64,000 nucleotides of DNA from assembly GCA_001510575.1 (NCBI GenBank), contig LNGK01000004.1:3594667-3658666 (forward strand). The letters run 5' to 3'. The position numbers and the translations under genes were made by a program. The stretch comes from Knoxdaviesia capensis (taxonomy: Eukaryota; Ascomycota; Sordariomycetes; Microascales; Gondwanamycetaceae). Shown piece by piece: positions 22,097-33,938 of this stretch. The notes under the pieces were generated by a model. That model did not search any database, was not told where the DNA came from, and saw nothing but the letters and a program-made list of their open reading frames with translations. Every line of letters starts with the position of its first letter. The first letter of the stretch is position 1.

Positions 22097-22974
22097 TTTC
22101 TATCTCGGAAGTTTTTTATGTCCGTTTTTTATTAGTTTTTTATTTTCCCCTTAGGGTTAACGTGGGCCGTCGTGGGTCGTGTATTTGTGACTTGTCTTTG
22201 GTGGGAGATAGAAGGAAGATGAAGGACAACCAGGGAAGTTGGTTGGTCAATAAAACTGGAACGTGGGGCCTTATCTTATCACTGAATTAGAGCCATGCTA
22301 AATAAAGAGCGTCTGGCACGTACCTTGTACCTTTGATGCATACACACTTGTGGCCTGCCAGTCCCTTTGAGATGACTAACAGGCCTCCGCCTAAAATTGA
22401 CTTGATATGCATTGATATTCCATCACACTTCTGCATGCTACATCTTCAGGATCCGTCATTTCATTTCGCCCGTGATTCCTGTCCTTCTCCCATCCTCAAC
22501 TTTCCGGAGGCCGTGATCTTGTCACTCTCTTCAAACTTCTTCTTCTTTGCTTCCTGTCTCTTCCTTAGCCCTAACCGTGATCTTTTCAGTTTCCCCCTCT
22601 GTGGACCCTGACTTTGGCGGCTTTCTCTTCCTGCGTCCGCTTCCGCGTGTGTTTCATCTGATCCGCTGTGGCTGCATCATCATCATCTTCCTGCCTAAAG
22701 ACTCCCTCGATTCTAGCCGTCTCTCCATGGAAACGCCACTCTAACAACGGCTGACTATCGATTCTCTTCCACAGCAAGAGCGAGAGCGAGAGAGAGAGAG
22801 AGAAACTGTGGCTGTCGTGCTTCTCTCACACCTTCTCCTCGTCGACTCATTGTGGCTTTTCTCCCTGGCCTACAGCCACTCACTCCCTCACCTTCTTCTC
22901 CCTGACGACGCCTCCTCTTTTTCTCTCTTCTTCTTCTGTCGCGGGCAGATTCCGAATCCGCCCCGTCTCTCACC
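22097..22974. promoter_or_regulatory. Divergent upstream region, 90-aa protein / ubiquitin protease
   Basis: Contains cttagggtt near 22151, a GA repeat at 22780-22802 and CT-rich leader sequence close to the protease ATG. No coding gene is supported. Confidence 0.45.
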
Positions 22975-25302
22975 ATGAATGATAACTTGGCTTCTTCCCA
23001 CCGCCCATTTCCTTTACCAGATTCGTATGTCCGTCCAGTCGGACCAGTTGGGAACACGAGGGAGTTCATGAACCGGCTTCTCCCCAGCCGCCAAACCACC
23101 GAAAGCTTCTATTCGCCCGAAAACACCACTGCGAGAGTCTCGGTACCGGTTTTTGTGTGCCTGATAGTGCTCGGCGTCACTCTCTCGCTTAACACCATCT
23201 TCCGCCCGTTGCTCATCCATATCGTTCCCATCAGACTTGTGCAGATCATCTGGGACGTGTCCGTGTTCTTGCTTCCCGGCCGCGTGCTCGCGTCTGTCGA
23301 AAACTGGCTCAACCCGCCCTTGTTCCCGCTCCCGCCCATGCTTCAACAACCGTCCCTCACCTTCAGCGACAAGAGCGCCGCCCTCAGCCGCATCTTGGGC
23401 GTTGAACGACCCGGCAGCCTGCTCTCGTCGGCTTCGCTCACCCCCGCCGCCCGCCGCTCGCTGGCCGCGTCGTCGGCTGCCTTCGGCTTCCGCGTCTCCA
23501 ATGACATCAAACCGCCCGGCCTGGGGAACTGGGACAACTCGTGCTACCAGAACAGCATCCTCCAGGGCCTCGCCTCTCTTAAGCCCTTCCCAAAATACCT
23601 GACCACTCCCCTCGCCCCCGTCGCCACCGCCATCGACGACAGCAGCCCCAACACTATCATTCAGCGCCTCCCGAAATCCTCGACTGTTGCCACGCTCTAC
23701 AACCTGATCACCGACCTCAACGATGCTGGAAACACTGGCAAGACGCTGTGGACGCCACAGACGCTAAAGAGCATGAGCACACGCCAACAGCAGGATGCCC
23801 AGGAGTACTACTCGCGCCTCCTCGATCAGATCGATAACGAAATCGCCAAGGTCGCCCGGCAGTCGCGGCTCCCTATCATGGGCTTCGAATCGGACGTGGT
23901 CAAGGATGATTCGGCTTCGACAAGTGGGAAAAGCGACGATAGTGGATACCATAGCTTTTCTTCGCGATCTGGCGCGAGCGATGCTACCGCCTTCCGCAAC
24001 CCGTTGGAGGGTCTCTTTGCCCAACGCGTGGCCTGTGTTCGCTGCGGATACTCCGAGGGCCTCTCGATGATTCCTTTCAACTGCCTTACCTTGAGTCTTG
24101 GCGTGAATACCATCGAGCACGACCTATACGAGCGACTGGACGCCTACACGCGCGTTGAGATGATCGAAGGCGTCCACTGCGGCAAATGCACGCTCCTGAA
24201 GAACAAAGCTGTTCTTACCACCCTGATCGACCGCATGCGGAGTACCATTAAGGAGTCGCCCTCTGTGTCAGCCGGTCCCTCTGCGCTGCTGTCCGAGCCC
24301 ATCGCGCGGCTAGCTGCCGTGGATGAGGCGCTGGAGGACGAGGACTTTGAAGACAAGACCATCCGCGAACGGTGCAAGATCACCCCGAAGAACATGGTTA
24401 GCTCTACGAAGACAAAACAGGCCGTTATCGCCCGCCCTCCGCAAAGCCTGGTCATCCACATGAACCGGTCAGGCTTTGATGAATCGACCGGCATGATGTT
24501 CAAAAACGGGGCTGCAGTGCGGTTTCCCGAGAAGCTGGACCTGGGCCCGTGGTGTCTCGGCAGCGCTCCGGAGTCGATTTCGAAGAAGCTGAGTGTTCTG
24601 AACAGCGCCTTTACGACGGCTTTCAGCGTTGCTCCTAGCGAAAGCAGCATGGCACCGTCGAGCGACGATACCCAGCAGGGCGACGGCATCCTCACACCCA
24701 CGTCAGACTCAGACCACCACCCCAGCGACGAGGAGACCTGGGTGCTGAACCCAACCTCGTCCATGGTTGCCGGCGACTCGCTCTCGTCGCTGGTCTCCGG
24801 GCCCATCTACCAGCTCCGCGCCGTCATAACGCACTACGGCCGCCACGAGAACGGCCACTACATCTGCTTCCGGAAACACCGCGGTGTCCCGCGTCCCCTG
24901 CCCGGCAAGGATAGCGACCCGATGGAGGCGCTCGAGCCCGAGGACGATGCTCAGTACTACGGCGCCGACGAAAAGGGGAAAGCGCCTGCGACCGATAACA
25001 GCGATGCACCGATGAAGTGGTGGCGGTTGAGCGACGAGACGGTGTACGAGGTTGACGAGGCGACGGTTCTTGGCCAGGGCGGCGTGTTTATGCTGTTCTA
25101 CGACTGTGTGGATCCGACCCCAGTGCGGACGGCACTGCTGGATGCGGTGGATAAGGAGGCCGGTGACGGTGCTGATGCCGCCGCGACGGATGCTCCGCCG
25201 CTGCCGTCGCGGCCGGTCCCTTCCAGCGGGCCAGTCCTGGCCTCGGCGGAGGCGGATCCCGAGGCGATACCGTTACCCGATGAGGCTGGCGACGGCTTGT
25301 AA
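22975..25302 (+). CDS. Ubiquitin-specific protease with N-terminal membrane anchor (Ubp16-like)
   Basis: Single exon, 775 aa. Two hydrophobic segments near residues 53-75 and 80-105 should anchor the protein in a membrane. Yeast Ubp16, which has the same layout, sits in the mitochondrial outer membrane. The catalytic Cys box is GLGNWDNSCYQNSILQGL with C190. The His box is THYGRHENGHYICF with H628. A zinc-binding pair of CxxC motifs (CVRCG and CGKC) lies between them, as in USP family enzymes. The usual Asn-Thr before the catalytic Cys reads Asn-Ser. Downstream is the terminal signature WWRLSDETVYEVDEATV and FMLFYDC. It should remove ubiquitin from membrane or mitochondrial surface proteins. 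The C-terminus is a Pro/Ala-rich tail. Confidence 0.9.
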   Translation: MNDNLASSHRPFPLPDSYVRPVGPVGNTREFMNRLLPSRQTTESFYSPENTTARVSVPVFVCLIVLGVTLSLNTIFRPLLIHIVPIRLVQIIWDVSVFLLPGRVLASVENWLNPPLFPLPPMLQQPSLTFSDKSAALSRILGVERPGSLLSSASLTPAARRSLAASSAAFGFRVSNDIKPPGLGNWDNSCYQNSILQGLASLKPFPKYLTTPLAPVATAIDDSSPNTIIQRLPKSSTVATLYNLITDLNDAGNTGKTLWTPQTLKSMSTRQQQDAQEYYSRLLDQIDNEIAKVARQSRLPIMGFESDVVKDDSASTSGKSDDSGYHSFSSRSGASDATAFRNPLEGLFAQRVACVRCGYSEGLSMIPFNCLTLSLGVNTIEHDLYERLDAYTRVEMIEGVHCGKCTLLKNKAVLTTLIDRMRSTIKESPSVSAGPSALLSEPIARLAAVDEALEDEDFEDKTIRERCKITPKNMVSSTKTKQAVIARPPQSLVIHMNRSGFDESTGMMFKNGAAVRFPEKLDLGPWCLGSAPESISKKLSVLNSAFTTAFSVAPSESSMAPSSDDTQQGDGILTPTSDSDHHPSDEETWVLNPTSSMVAGDSLSSLVSGPIYQLRAVITHYGRHENGHYICFRKHRGVPRPLPGKDSDPMEALEPEDDAQYYGADEKGKAPATDNSDAPMKWWRLSDETVYEVDEATVLGQGGVFMLFYDCVDPTPVRTALLDAVDKEAGDGADAAATDAPPLPSRPVPSSGPVLASAEADPEAIPLPDEAGDGL

Positions 25303-26440
25303 TTGTTTTGTGAACGACAGTGCTTATCTCTGTTCTATTCGGGGCCGGCTTTCTGAGTTTCTGTCTTCTGGGGTCAGGCCTCCCTTTTCCTCCGTATGGG
25401 AGGAACCCCTCCACCCACCAGCCATGCCGCTTTGTGTTCTTTCAATTAGTGATGGCCTTTGCTTTTACCGTTTCTTTTGTGTGCTTGCAGATGATGCAAG
25501 TACTCATTCATGTTCCCGGGAGTTTGTTTCGTTTGGAGGATGTAATTGCCTTGTTTATTCTTTTACACATCGGGGGAAGGGGGAAGGGAGGCTATCTGGG
25601 AGTTATATCACCAGCATTACACTTTTCTTTTCTTTCTTTCTTGTTCTGTACTGGAACGGCGTACTGGATATCGGGGAACCATTGGGACTGCTTTTCTTTC
25701 TCGTCGTTGCTCGCCCTCCCCAGCAGAATGCTTTCGTGTGCCTGTTCATATCTTCTGTGCATGGGGAGCAGCTTAGAATCAAACGTTCATTCGCGCGTCT
25801 CTGGTGTATTGTGCGTCGTGATGTTGCTTCCATGTGTGAACTATGATCCGGCCCCTTTTCCCCTTGTTGCCTTGTCGAGAGACAGTGATGTCTTGTCTTT
25901 CTTCTGCTGGAATTTTTCAGTTTACTCCTATACAGCAGTACATCGTGTATATCGACATGTAGGTGAACGGAGGGATTTGCGCTCACGATGCGTCCGAGAG
26001 ACAGACACGGTTCTTTCATTCCAATAAATCGAGATTCCCCCCCCCTCGATAGGTTATGTATCCCTTACAGGACTCGCATGGGCGGGGAGGCAAACTTCAT
26101 TCTCTGCCGGGGCTGAACTTCCCCCCTTTTAAGCCTTTCACACGGGAACTCTTGGGTTCCGGGTTGAAGTCCACGGGAATTCAACTGTCGATACTGCACT
26201 TAGGATTCACGGACGTGCCCGAAGTTACAAGACAAACATATGACGTATATTTCATATTGACAGATAACGCAAATAACCAGACATGAGCATAAGAGAGCAA
26301 GAACAGAAAAAGGGAAGAAGACTCCATCCATAACCAAAACCCAAAGCATACAAGTACATACACAAGTAGAAACACCGCACCCTCCGTAACGTATACAGCA
26401 CCCATACCGCTCCAGAAGACACGGACCGTACTATACAGAA
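25303..26440. other. Intergenic between convergent 3' ends
   Basis: T-rich sequence after the protease stop and A-rich sequence before the glycosyltransferase stop. These presumably hold the 3' UTRs. No supported gene. Confidence 0.55.
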
Positions 26441-28054
26441 TCACTCAAACAGGTGGACAAAGTTGCCGTCCTTCGGAATGTCCCGGAAGTTCGCGTTCGG
26501 CGTGGTCCGGTCAACCAGGTACGGGTAGCGGTCGGCGTTGGCCCACAGGTACTCCGGGACGTCCAGGTTGACGGCGCGGTAGCGGATGGGGATGTTGCGG
26601 GTGGAGTTCCTAAGAGTGAATGGGAGGGTTAGTGGATGTGTACAGTATGGCGGGAAAAGAAGAGAGAGAGAGAGAGTGAGTGAGAGGGAGAGAGAGAATA
26701 CTTACACGTCCTTGCCCATGCGCACTTGGGTCAGATGCTCCCGCATAGCCGCAACACGCGCCCCTATGGGTTTCTCCAGAGCCTCGTTGCCGAGCGCATG
26801 CACCACCGTCTCCGTCAGCGTCGGTAGACAGTAGTAGCAGTGCCACGCGGCCGCCGGCATCGTGAGCAGCGTGGGGGCATTGCGCAGGGTCACCGGCGGC
26901 ACGGTGTACTTCCCGCGGAACAGCGTGGCCTTGGGCTCGGGCCACGCGATCGCGCCGGCGGCGTCCAGCGCTATCGCGGCCGAGATCTGCGCGCCGGTGG
27001 AGCGCGGGTCGTCGACGATGGCGTGCGCGCTGGCCACGGCCTCCGCGCTGGACACCACGGGGAACTGGAACGAGTAGAAGAAGTTCTCCGCGGCCAGCGT
27101 CACCGTCTGCGGCACCTCGCAGTTGCGCAGCGCGCGCAGCGCATCGGGCCGCGGGATCTCCGCGACGTCCGACACCAGCAGCACGTCGTCGTAGATCGCC
27201 GCCTGCGGCCCGCCGTCCAGCCCCGGCACCACCTCGTACGTGAACGCGTTGCGCGCCAGCACCTCCAGCTCCGCGGGGCTCTTGCCGTCGGCCACCGTGC
27301 TCAGGTACAGGTTGCGCAGGATCATCTTGTCGTGGAACGCCGCGAACCGCCCCCACGCCGCCTGCAGGCCCAGCCGCTTGTACTCGCCGGCAAACGTCAG
27401 GTCGCTCTCGACGATCACAAAGAAGTCGACGTACGGGTACAGCTGGCCCAGCCGCAGCTCCAGCGCGTCCAGGCTGCCGCCCGCAAAGTACACCAGGTCG
27501 TACACGTGGCGGTTGGCCCGCGTCGCCGGGATGCCGAACGGCTCCAGCCCGTGCCGCGCGCAGTACTCCGACGCGTCGATCGGGTCCTCGAACACCAGAG
27601 GGCCCGGCAGCCCCGGCCGCCTCGCCGGCGCCGGCGCCGGGCCCAGGTCGAGCGCCGCCAGCTCCTGCTCGTTCAGCATCTTGTTGACGTGCAGCGCGTA
27701 GTCCATGCCGGTCTTGGTGGCCGGCGGCGCCGACGACGTGGCGTGTCCGAACTCGGCCCCGCCGGCCTGCAGCGGCAGCGACCCGGCCACGTACCCGTCA
27801 TCCGGCACCTTGATGCCGTCCTTGCTGGGGTCCGGCTTGTCACCCTTATGCGGCTTCTTGCCGCCGATCGACGTGGCCGGGGCCGCCGCTCCGCCTCCCA
27901 TGACCGGCGCCGTTTGCGTGGCGGCCGGTGCCACACGGACCGGATACGACTCGGCCTCGCGGTTGTCCAGGCCCAGCAGAACCAGCCAGATCACCGTCAT
28001 GGTGGCGGTGAGACCGAAGGCCACTTTCAATTGGTAACCCGACGGCCGGATCAT
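26441..28054 (-). CDS. Glycosyltransferase family 17 protein (beta-1,4-GlcNAc-transferase-like)
   Basis: Two exons (28054-26706, 26609-26441) give 505 aa. A short cytoplasmic tail and one membrane segment (residues about 8-27, VAFGLTATMTVIWLVLLGL) predict a type II Golgi protein. A Pro/Ala/Gly-rich stem reaches to about residue 150. The catalytic region follows, with DLVYFAGGSLDALELRLGQL, YVDFFVIVESDLTFAG and ENFFYSFQFP, the pattern of GT17, the family of the animal bisecting GlcNAc-transferase (MGAT3). The fungal substrate is not established. The last exon completes the domain with an aromatic-rich end (LDVPEYLWANADRYPYLVDR). The 96-nt intron contains a GA repeat. A long plus-strand frame opposite is an artefact. 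Confidence 0.88.
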
Positions 28055-29374
28055 GGCTTTCGACTTTTATATCTTTGGTGTTTGTGTTGATGTCGTGAAG
28101 TGTGGAGTCGACGCCCGGGGGGAAGGTCCGGGCCAAAGCGGGGAAGGTGCGCGGGCCGGGGACGGAGCGCCAAGAAATGTCAGTTCCGGGGAACGTTAGG
28201 ATAAAAAGGACGGCTTTTGTAGTTGGGAGAATGAGATGGACAAACGCCTTCTTGGTCGTTGCGTCTTTGATGAAGGTAATAAAGATTAGTAGTATCTTTC
28301 GCGCAATATCAGATCATGGACGCAGAATCGCCGTGATCACCACAGACAGAGAACCCACAAAGCCGAGCGGGAGAGACAGCCAGAAAGGAAGATGAAGAGG
28401 GAAAAAGAAAATAAATTTCACCAAGGACACGCACGTACAGGTGGCGGGCCCAAGCAGGACCAAATAGATTTCTATGATTCAAGCACACGGCCACGGAACG
28501 AAGAGGCGGACGGGGTGGGCGATACATATACAGCAAAAGACGCCGTCCAGACAGGGAGAGAGAGGCAGATAGAGAGCGAAAGAGGGAGATCGCGCGGCCT
28601 GTAGACGGCAAAATGGGGCGAAGAAAAGATAGCTAGAGGGATGGCATGAAGATTCGAAGCCATAATTCCAGACACGGGCGGGAGCCACGCCGGTCCCTGT
28701 CGATTCTGACCTCTGGCCTGGCTTCATTCAGCTCGCGCGTCCCTCTTTTTTTTAAAAAATAAAAATAAAAATAAAACCTTTTGGGGTTCGCCGTCTTCTC
28801 GCTTGACACAAGCCCCGATTTTGCAGTCCACTCCAAGAAAGTCTAGTTCGACTCTAGCTGTAGTGTTGACCCAGCTTGACTGAAAAGGGCCACTGTGACG
28901 CCCCAAGAGGGACAGCTTTGCGCAACTATACAAAGACAATCAGCCACATACATACACCTACCGGCATTTCATGGTATCTCGTAGCAACCGCCTGTAGATG
29001 ATAGCATTTCACTTAAAGATTCTGTGCGCGTCACTAAGGAAGTGAGGCTGGTATATTCTTCAGTTATCCCCCTTTGGATAGTGTTCTTCACGGCATGAAA
29101 GGGAAGGTTGGGTGGGCGAATATCGTCAAGACCGAGTCTTAATCATGTCTTTCTTGCCTCCTAGTAGGAAATGGAGAGATATGACAAAGGTGAATATTAC
29201 AGGGAAGGGAGCCGAGCAGCAAACGGAAAATATGAATTCAGAGGGGACAGAAACCAATGTCTCACTAACGGTGCAGCAGTCAAGTGAGACTCTTCATATA
29301 TGAGCGAGACTGAGACATCGTCTACCTATCAGTCAAACACTGGAGGCAGAAATCTCATTCCCAAGCCTTCACAT
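28055..29374. other. Intergenic, upstream of the GT17 gene
   Basis: No supported gene. GA-rich and A-rich tracts, for example 28380-28600 and 28748-28776. Confidence 0.5.
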
Positions 29375-29410
29375 CACACACCGTCGCCGCCGTCGCGTGG
29401 AGCACAACAA

Positions 29411-30164
29411 CTACGATACCTTGGGCGATGGTGAGGACCGGATGATCCCGATGCCTGCACTTTCGGCCGTCGTTCCTTGGCCTCTCTGCTCCGCGGGCAA
29501 CTTCTCAAAGTAGTCCTCGACCAAGATGCCAAACTTGTCACATACCAGATAAGCCCGCTTTCGCTGAGTATCTCGGAGGTCACTGATGTCCTTGCGATGG
29601 CCCATGAGTCTCTTGCGGGTCCGTCCCTGGACAAGTTTCAACTTGGCCATTTGCTCTGTCACGAGATCAGTGATCCCCTCGATACGCTTGTCGACGTCGG
29701 GACTGACGCCACGGACAAGGGAAAGGGTTAGGAGGGGGAGGATAAAAATGGACATTAATGAGTGTGGGTTGGTTAAAAATGGTATTGGTGTTGTGAACGA
29801 ATGTGGGAAGTGCGATATGAAATGCGATATGAAGTGAAAAGAATGCATGGAGAGGAAAAGAAAGAGGAAGAGATGCCAAAACCGTGTAGAGATGGGGGAA
29901 CGCCGAATTTTGTAGACTCCCAGCAGCGTCTTAAGGGAGCACAAGTTGGCCAGGCTCATCTTGACCCGGCAACTCCTTCTTGAGTTTAACATCCCGAAGA
30001 CTCCGTAGCTTCTTTCTTTCCTTGACGATATACAGCTGGTCTCGATACTTCTCAGCCATGTATGTCTTCGATGATAGCCGGGCTGTAAGCTGGAGAGTTC
30101 GACCACTCCAGCATGCGCTGTACATCGAGCTTGATCTCGAATCTAGGAAAGAAAGGAAGATCAG
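29411..30164 (-). pseudogene. Unidentified coding-like patches, probably a decayed or intron-rich gene
   Basis: Minus-strand segments look protein-like but do not share a frame. From 30158, after a CCTAG acceptor-like site, one frame encodes FEIKLDVQRMLEWSNSPAYS and stops at about 30057. The frame one base away begins with ATG and encodes MAEKYRDQLYIVKERKKLR and more, stopping near 29931. A later stretch (about 29720-29411) encodes a charged helical region with LVTEQMAKLKLVQGRTRKRL and DKFGILVEDYFEKLP. I see no clear set of introns that joins them. I do not recognise the family. It may be a pseudogene with a one-base shift near 30060. Confidence 0.35.
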
Positions 30165-30199
30165 CATTGCGTTGTAGTATCTGAAGAAGGAGGAGTCGG

Positions 30200-32173
30200 A
30201 TTGGTCAACGACGACTGGTGGCGATGCAGCAATTGAGACCGGAGGAGCAACGCTGGGGGGGATCCTCAGGAGCGATGAGGAGGGAGCTGCTTTTCAAATG
30301 GAATTGGAAGGCTTGTGATGAGTATGTACTGGGTCGGAAAGATGAATAAACAGACACAGGGCACGGCCATTTGGGGTTAGGGTTTTGGTGCTGGACATCA
30401 CGACAAAGTCTCCGAGTCGGAGAGGAGAGGGCGAGAAGAGCAGATGGGGAAACATTACACGAGCCAACAACGTCAGCGTTGACACATTTACAGAAGAACG
30501 CGGTGCAGATTAGCGGCACGGCCTTACTCAAGACGAGAAGGGCGAGCTCCTCCATCTCCACGTGGAAAATGCTAAGGTTACAGAGTATTGCTTGTATCGG
30601 CTTGGGCGTGGACGATAGATGGGCAAGAACTGATGATAGATATGACGGATGTAGAATACCAGATACGTGTGTTCAGCACCTTGCAAGAACGCAACGCCCT
30701 GAGGTTTCCACCGGCTGTCACTCTCGATTTGCAGGCTCAAGTAGCGAGAAGAGTTTCCCCCAGTAGAGTTGTCATGATCGATGGAGACAAGAGATCATCA
30801 GCAAGGTGAAGGAAAGACCCAAACACCCATCAGGATGCGAGATAGCCGACTTCGAGGGAGGAAACACGTGAAGGGCAACTTGCGGAAAGTCGCGAGAAAG
30901 ACCAGGCTCGCCGACAAACTGCAGTCTCGATGCACAAAGAAGGGCAAAAGGGACAATACGCAGAGACCAAGGAAACACTTAGTCAGCGACCTCCAGCTTG
31001 GAAGTCGTCGTTGTTGTGGCTGACGGGAACCTTCCACCGACGCCGAGAAAAAAAAACAAGGAGGCCATCACCACTTATCAGATCCGCCTCCCAAGGTGCA
31101 AGTCGCTGAGCAGGAGTGCATAACCCGGTGAAACATCGCCGCCAGTCAAGCATTTTGGGAGACGCTTTGTCCAAAACGAATTCAGCAGTGCAAAAGCCCG
31201 CGGAAACATGCCACAAATGCAGGTACAGACAGTACCGAGTTGAGTATTTATGTACAGGTTTCCCAGCTGTCATCGAAGAAGCGGCGGATTAGGGCCAGCT
31301 CCCCTCCCCTCGGTGTATTTTAGGCCGCTGTTGAAAGCAGACGAGCCCTGTAGCCCTGTGGCTGACGAATGCAGCAAGTGGGACAAAGAAAGTGACAAGT
31401 ACCCGCCCCGAGGCCCCCCCAGCAAAAAGATACCTTGGCACCTCGCTGCACCGTCCACGATGCTGCATTGCACCACGTTTTCTGGCCTCACTTCGTATTC
31501 ACATTCCTGGCTCCGGCCGACCTCCCCTTTTTTTCCCCTTTGGATTCTTCTGTGAGATATATACGTATATCTTCACTCCCATTCCCTCCCGCCCTATCTC
31601 TGTCTATCTCTGTATAATATTACCTACCCCCGGCTTTTCTCTTCCCCCCAATTACGAATTCCCGAAATACGGTCACAGCCAAAAAGAAGAAAAAGAAGAA
31701 AAAAAAAAACGAAGAAGCCTGCCTGACTGCGCCCTCCTTTTTTTTCTTACTCGTTAGAGTGGTCTGGTCTGGCCTATCAAAGATCGCCGTCATCCTCACC
31801 CAGAGATTCCTTTTTCCCCCTGGATCTTGAGTATCCCACGCGTCAAGACACTTTTCGTTCTTTCGCTCTCTCTCTCTCCCTGACTTCTCTCAATCTCAAC
31901 CCTGTTCCTGAACCAGGTTCTTTTCTTTCTTTTCTAGTCGTCGATTCGTTTCTCTCTCTTTATTCTCTTCTTCTCATTCGCTTCTTAATTTTTCTTTTTC
32001 TTAGCCTCATTTTTTTTTTCTTCTTGGTTGATTCACCATTTAACGCATCCTTTTTATTTCCGCGCGACGCCACCTCGTCGACTTCCTCTCATTTCTTCTT
32101 CCTATAACCATCACCACATCACCTACCCTTTCCCACCTTATCCTCTCTGTATCACACCCAGCCAGTTACCGCC
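30200..32173. other. Intergenic, upstream of the transporter gene
   Basis: No supported gene. A TTAGGG-like motif (ggggttagggtttt) lies at 30373-30386. From about 31830 to 32030 the sequence is strongly CT-rich and probably forms the transporter 5' leader. Confidence 0.5.
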
Positions 32174-33938
32174 ATGTCGTCGTCGCAATCGCTCCCCACC
32201 TCGGTGCCACCACCGGTCGAGAAGGCTGGCCGCTTCTCCGGCCTGGCCCTGCATCCCGGCTTCTACATTGTGTGCGTTTGTCCTCCCGACTTCCGAGTGC
32301 CTCCTGGGGCGCGCTCTCTCTCTCTTTCGTCTTGGCAGTCGCTGGTCAAGGTTGAACAGGAGCAGATCTCACCTTTGTCACATTCTTGCGCGTGAATCTG
32401 CCTGTGTGCTTCAGTCGCTGACTTTCTTTTCTTATCGTCTACTAGGAGCTGGATGTTCTTCTCCAACTCGACTATTCTCTTCAACAAGTGGCTCCTCACA
32501 AACGGATTTGGTATGTATTTCCCGAGCGATCTGGTATCTATCTCTCTCTATGCTTGCATCTGGGCTCTTGGCTAACACACTCGCTCCCTCTGCGCTTCTA
32601 GAATATCGTATGTATCCATCCAATCCTCTCACGCCCCCCCGATAGTTCTGTCCCCTATACACACGACTCAACGCCCTGCGCTGGACTGTGTCACCATACC
32701 TCGATCTGGCGCTTTCAGCTCCTCCGCCCGAACATCCTCCATCAACCCTTCAGCCGGCGTCGCGTTTGCCATAACACCACACCACCCACTACCCTCACCT
32801 GCATACTAACCGCTGTCCTATCTTGTCTTCCTGCAGCCGTCATCCTTACTTGCTGGCATTTGGTCTTCTCCACCGCCGTCACCCAGATCCTCGCCCGCAC
32901 CACCACCCTCCTCGATGGCCGGAAAAAGGTCAAGATGACCGGCCGCATCTACCTGCGTGCTGTTGTGCCCATCGGCGTCTTCTACTGCGGCTCTCTCGTG
33001 TGCAGCAACATGGTCTACCTCTACCTCAGCGTCGCCTACATCCAGATGCTCAAGTCGGCCGCCCCCTGCGTCGTGCTCCTGATCAGCTGGGCCTGGGGTC
33101 TCCAGAACCCCACCGCGAAGACCTGGCTAAACCTCGTCGTCATCACTCTCGGTGTCGGCCTCACCAGCGCCGGCGAACTCGACTTCTCGCTGACCGGCTT
33201 CATCTACCAGGTCGGTGGCATTGTCTTTGAGGGCATGCGCCTCGTCATGATCCAGGTTCTCCTCTCCGGCGACGACTTCAAGATGGATCCCCTCGTCAGC
33301 CTGTACTACTTTGCCCCCGTCTGCGCTGTCCTCAACTGCATTGTTGCTGCCTTCTCCGAGGGTCTTAAGTTCAAGGTTGCCGATCTGTACGAGGTTGGCT
33401 TCTTCATGCTGTTCCTCAACGCTCTGATTGCCTTCTCCCTGAACGTTGCCAGCGTCTTTCTTGTAAGTTTCCCCTTTTCTCTCCTCCTCTGGCCCTTCTA
33501 CCCACAAAGCAAAATATTCCGTCTCTAACCGAACACTTTCCTTGTCTCTAGATCGGAAAAACTTCCAGCTTGGTCCTCACTCTGGCCGGAATCCTCAAGG
33601 CCATTCTCCTCGTCATCATCTCCGTCCTCATCTGGCACACCCCGATCACCTTCCTCCAGTTCGTTGGCTACAGCATTGCCCTGGCTGGTCTGGTTATGTA
33701 CTCTCTCGGCTGGGACCAGATCAAGTCTGGCGCGGCCACTGGCGCTGCCTGGGCCAAGGCTGCCTGGTCGGACGATACCCGCCTGACCCCGCTTATGCGC
33801 CGTGCCATCCTTCTCTTCACCCTCTTCGCCACCATTGCCATCATCTTCTTCCAGTTCATCCCCGTCCAGGAGCTGATCGCGCCTCCCGCGAAGTCGTCCA
33901 CCAGCGGATTCCTTGCCAGCATTGGTCTCGGCTGGTAA
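32174..33938 (+). CDS. Nucleotide-sugar / triose-phosphate transporter family membrane protein
   Basis: Five exons (32174-32271, 32446-32510, 32602-32607, 32837-33462, 33552-33938) give 393 aa. The protein is a TPT-family (DMT superfamily) transporter with about ten membrane segments, expected in the Golgi or ER. Evidence is the first helix with SNSTILFNKWLL, the conserved P-x3-T-x-WH motif (EYPVILTCWHLVFST), the central SVAYIQMLKSAAP, and VASVFLIGKTSSLVLTLAG, all hallmarks of this family. Exon 3 is only six bases (AATATC). With the flanking G and CC it encodes Glu-Tyr-Pro, and without it the frame breaks, so it is needed. The Lys-rich ER-retention signals seen in some relatives are not obvious. 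Substrate cannot be told from sequence. Confidence 0.92.
32602..32607 (+). other. 6-nt microexon in the transporter gene
   Basis: The preceding intron ends cttctag and the following begins gtatgtatcc. The exon AATATC carries the frame from the G of exon 2 into the CC of exon 4, restoring the conserved WH motif region. Confidence 0.85.

Noticed and set aside
26840..28090. 416-codon plus-strand open frame opposite the GT17 gene
   Set aside because: Arg/Gly/Pro/Val-rich shadow of a GC-rich gene.
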